Assembly: GCA_944385195.1 (NCBI GenBank)
Contig: CALWWH010000276.1
Span: 1 to 5,365, forward strand
Reading direction: 5' to 3'
DNA length: 5,365 bases
Source: an uncultured Oscillospiraceae bacterium
Lineage (GTDB): Bacteria > Bacillota > Clostridia > Oscillospirales > Oscillospiraceae
Under the pieces are notes generated by a model. The model was not told the DNA's origin. It did not search any database and worked only from the letters and a program-made list of their open reading frames with translations. The number at the start of each line of letters is the position of its first letter. Position 1 is the first letter of the stretch. Positions 4,736 to 5,365 of the stretch are shown piece by piece. The position numbers and the translations under genes are program-made.

Positions 4736-5365
4736 ATGACACAGATAACGACCCAGGAACAGCGTCTTAACTTTCTGATCCGATATTTGCTGAACGAGAA
4801 AGATGAATATAGAGACATCGAAATTCCCGCTGATAAGCAGGAGAAACAGCACCTTTTGCGTAGTTTGATGAATGTGCGCCCTCCTGTTCCAGCCAGCGCA
4901 GAGTTTTTGAAAATACAGAACGACTATCTGCAAGAGCGGATTGAGAAATGCGGCGTTACAAAACTGGAGGATTTAACTCCGGTGCAGCCGGGGATTTATC
5001 TCTGGCAGGGTGACATTACCACCCTTGCCGCCGATGCGATTGTAAATGCTGCAAACAGCCAGATGCTGGGATGCTTCGTTCCCTGCCACGGCTGCATTGA
5101 CAATGCTATTCACACTTATGCTGGCATACAGCTCCGACTTGAATGTGCAAAGCTCATGGCAGCACAAGGGAAAGAAGAACCCACGGGCAAGGCAAAAATC
5201 ACAAAAGCATACAACCTGCCCTGCCGTTATGTGTTGCACACCGTTGGCCCTATCATTTACGGAGCAGTTACAAAGGCAGACCGGGAATTGCTGGCAGGCT
5301 GTTATCGTTCCTGTCTGGATTTGGCGGCAGCCCATCGCCTACAAAGTGTGGCGTTTTGCTGTATC
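4736..5365 (+). CDS. Zinc-dependent macrodomain, protein-ADP-ribose hydrolase (3' end outside window)
   Basis: 210 codons open to the window end; the usual protein is about 260-270 residues, so roughly 50-60 are missing. Residues 1-80 form a helical N-terminal extension (EQRLNFLIRYLLNE ... PPVPASAEFLKIQNDYLQ ... LEDLTP) typical of bacterial Zn-macrodomain hydrolases. The macro fold follows: GDITTLAADAIVNAANSQML (92-111; D93 and N104/N107 for ADP-ribose binding) and then GCFVPCHGCIDNAIHTYAG (112-130). In Zn-macro proteins this loop carries a Cys-His-Cys zinc site near the catalytic centre; the likely ligands here are C113, H118 and C120. HTVGPIIYG (168-176) is the next ADP-ribose-contacting strand. 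The family removes ADP-ribose from proteins and often sits beside a SirTM-type ADP-ribosylating sirtuin and lipoate-related genes; here only the ferredoxin gene is in view. The frame is intact. Confidence 0.93.
   Translation, partial: MTQITTQEQRLNFLIRYLLNEKDEYRDIEIPADKQEKQHLLRSLMNVRPPVPASAEFLKIQNDYLQERIEKCGVTKLEDLTPVQPGIYLWQGDITTLAADAIVNAANSQMLGCFVPCHGCIDNAIHTYAGIQLRLECAKLMAAQGKEEPTGKAKITKAYNLPCRYVLHTVGPIIYGAVTKADRELLAGCYRSCLDLAAAHRLQSVAFCCI

Noticed and set aside
4211..4933. Minus-strand open frame opposite the ferredoxin and macrodomain genes
   Set aside because: The + strand shows two exact CxxCxxCxxxCP motifs and a macrodomain; the antisense frame is a shadow.
4973..5335. Minus-strand open frame opposite the macrodomain
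   Set aside because: It is antisense to conserved macrodomain motifs (GDIT, NAAN, zinc loop) and has no family features.

Overview
The window suggests a Gram-positive, Firmicutes-type anaerobe. A G+C-rich gut clostridium of the Oscillospiraceae/Ruminococcaceae kind would fit, but that is inference from gene content (YlmH, DUF896/YnzC, AGGAGG-type ribosome binding sites, IS3-type element, ferredoxin domains) and from strong G/C preference at third codon positions in the left part. The species cannot be read from the sequence.

Left part (1-3372): four co-directional, tightly packed housekeeping genes, all on +. They are the 3' three quarters of alaS (alanyl-tRNA synthetase), a HIT/Hint-family nucleotide hydrolase, a YlmH-type S4-domain RNA-binding protein, and a 66-residue DUF896 (YnzC-like) protein. 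Intergenic gaps are 17, 1 and 24 nt. The block is closed by a strong hairpin that begins on the last base of the final stop codon. All four read as intact apart from the cut at the window start. Together they form a translation and quality-control operon: charging of tRNA-Ala, a hydrolase of the class that clears aminoacyl-adenylates, and a 50S-associated S4 protein.

Middle (about 3420-4310): a decayed IS3-family insertion sequence. A plausible left end and promoter are present. The orfA start codon appears mutated (GCG sits where ATG is expected), and the orfA/orfB junction with its frameshift site is deleted. The orfB integrase core has a second internal deletion that removes the first catalytic Asp. 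No right inverted repeat is visible.

Right part (about 4310-5365): the broken IS runs straight into the C-terminal half of a PNPOx-like flavin-domain protein carrying two [4Fe-4S] ferredoxin motifs. It is followed 6 nt later by a zinc-dependent macrodomain (protein-ADP-ribose hydrolase type) that leaves the window in frame. These two genes look like part of an ADP-ribosylation reversal/redox module, with a sirtuin-type partner expected beyond the window edge.

Base composition changes at the terminator. Sampled 60-nt blocks contain 43 G/C (601-660) and 38 (2521-2580) on the left, against 26 (3541-3600), 27 (4561-4620) and 26 (4801-4860) on the right. The right part therefore looks like separately acquired DNA, joined or rearranged through the IS. 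CRISPR arrays and RNA genes were not seen.
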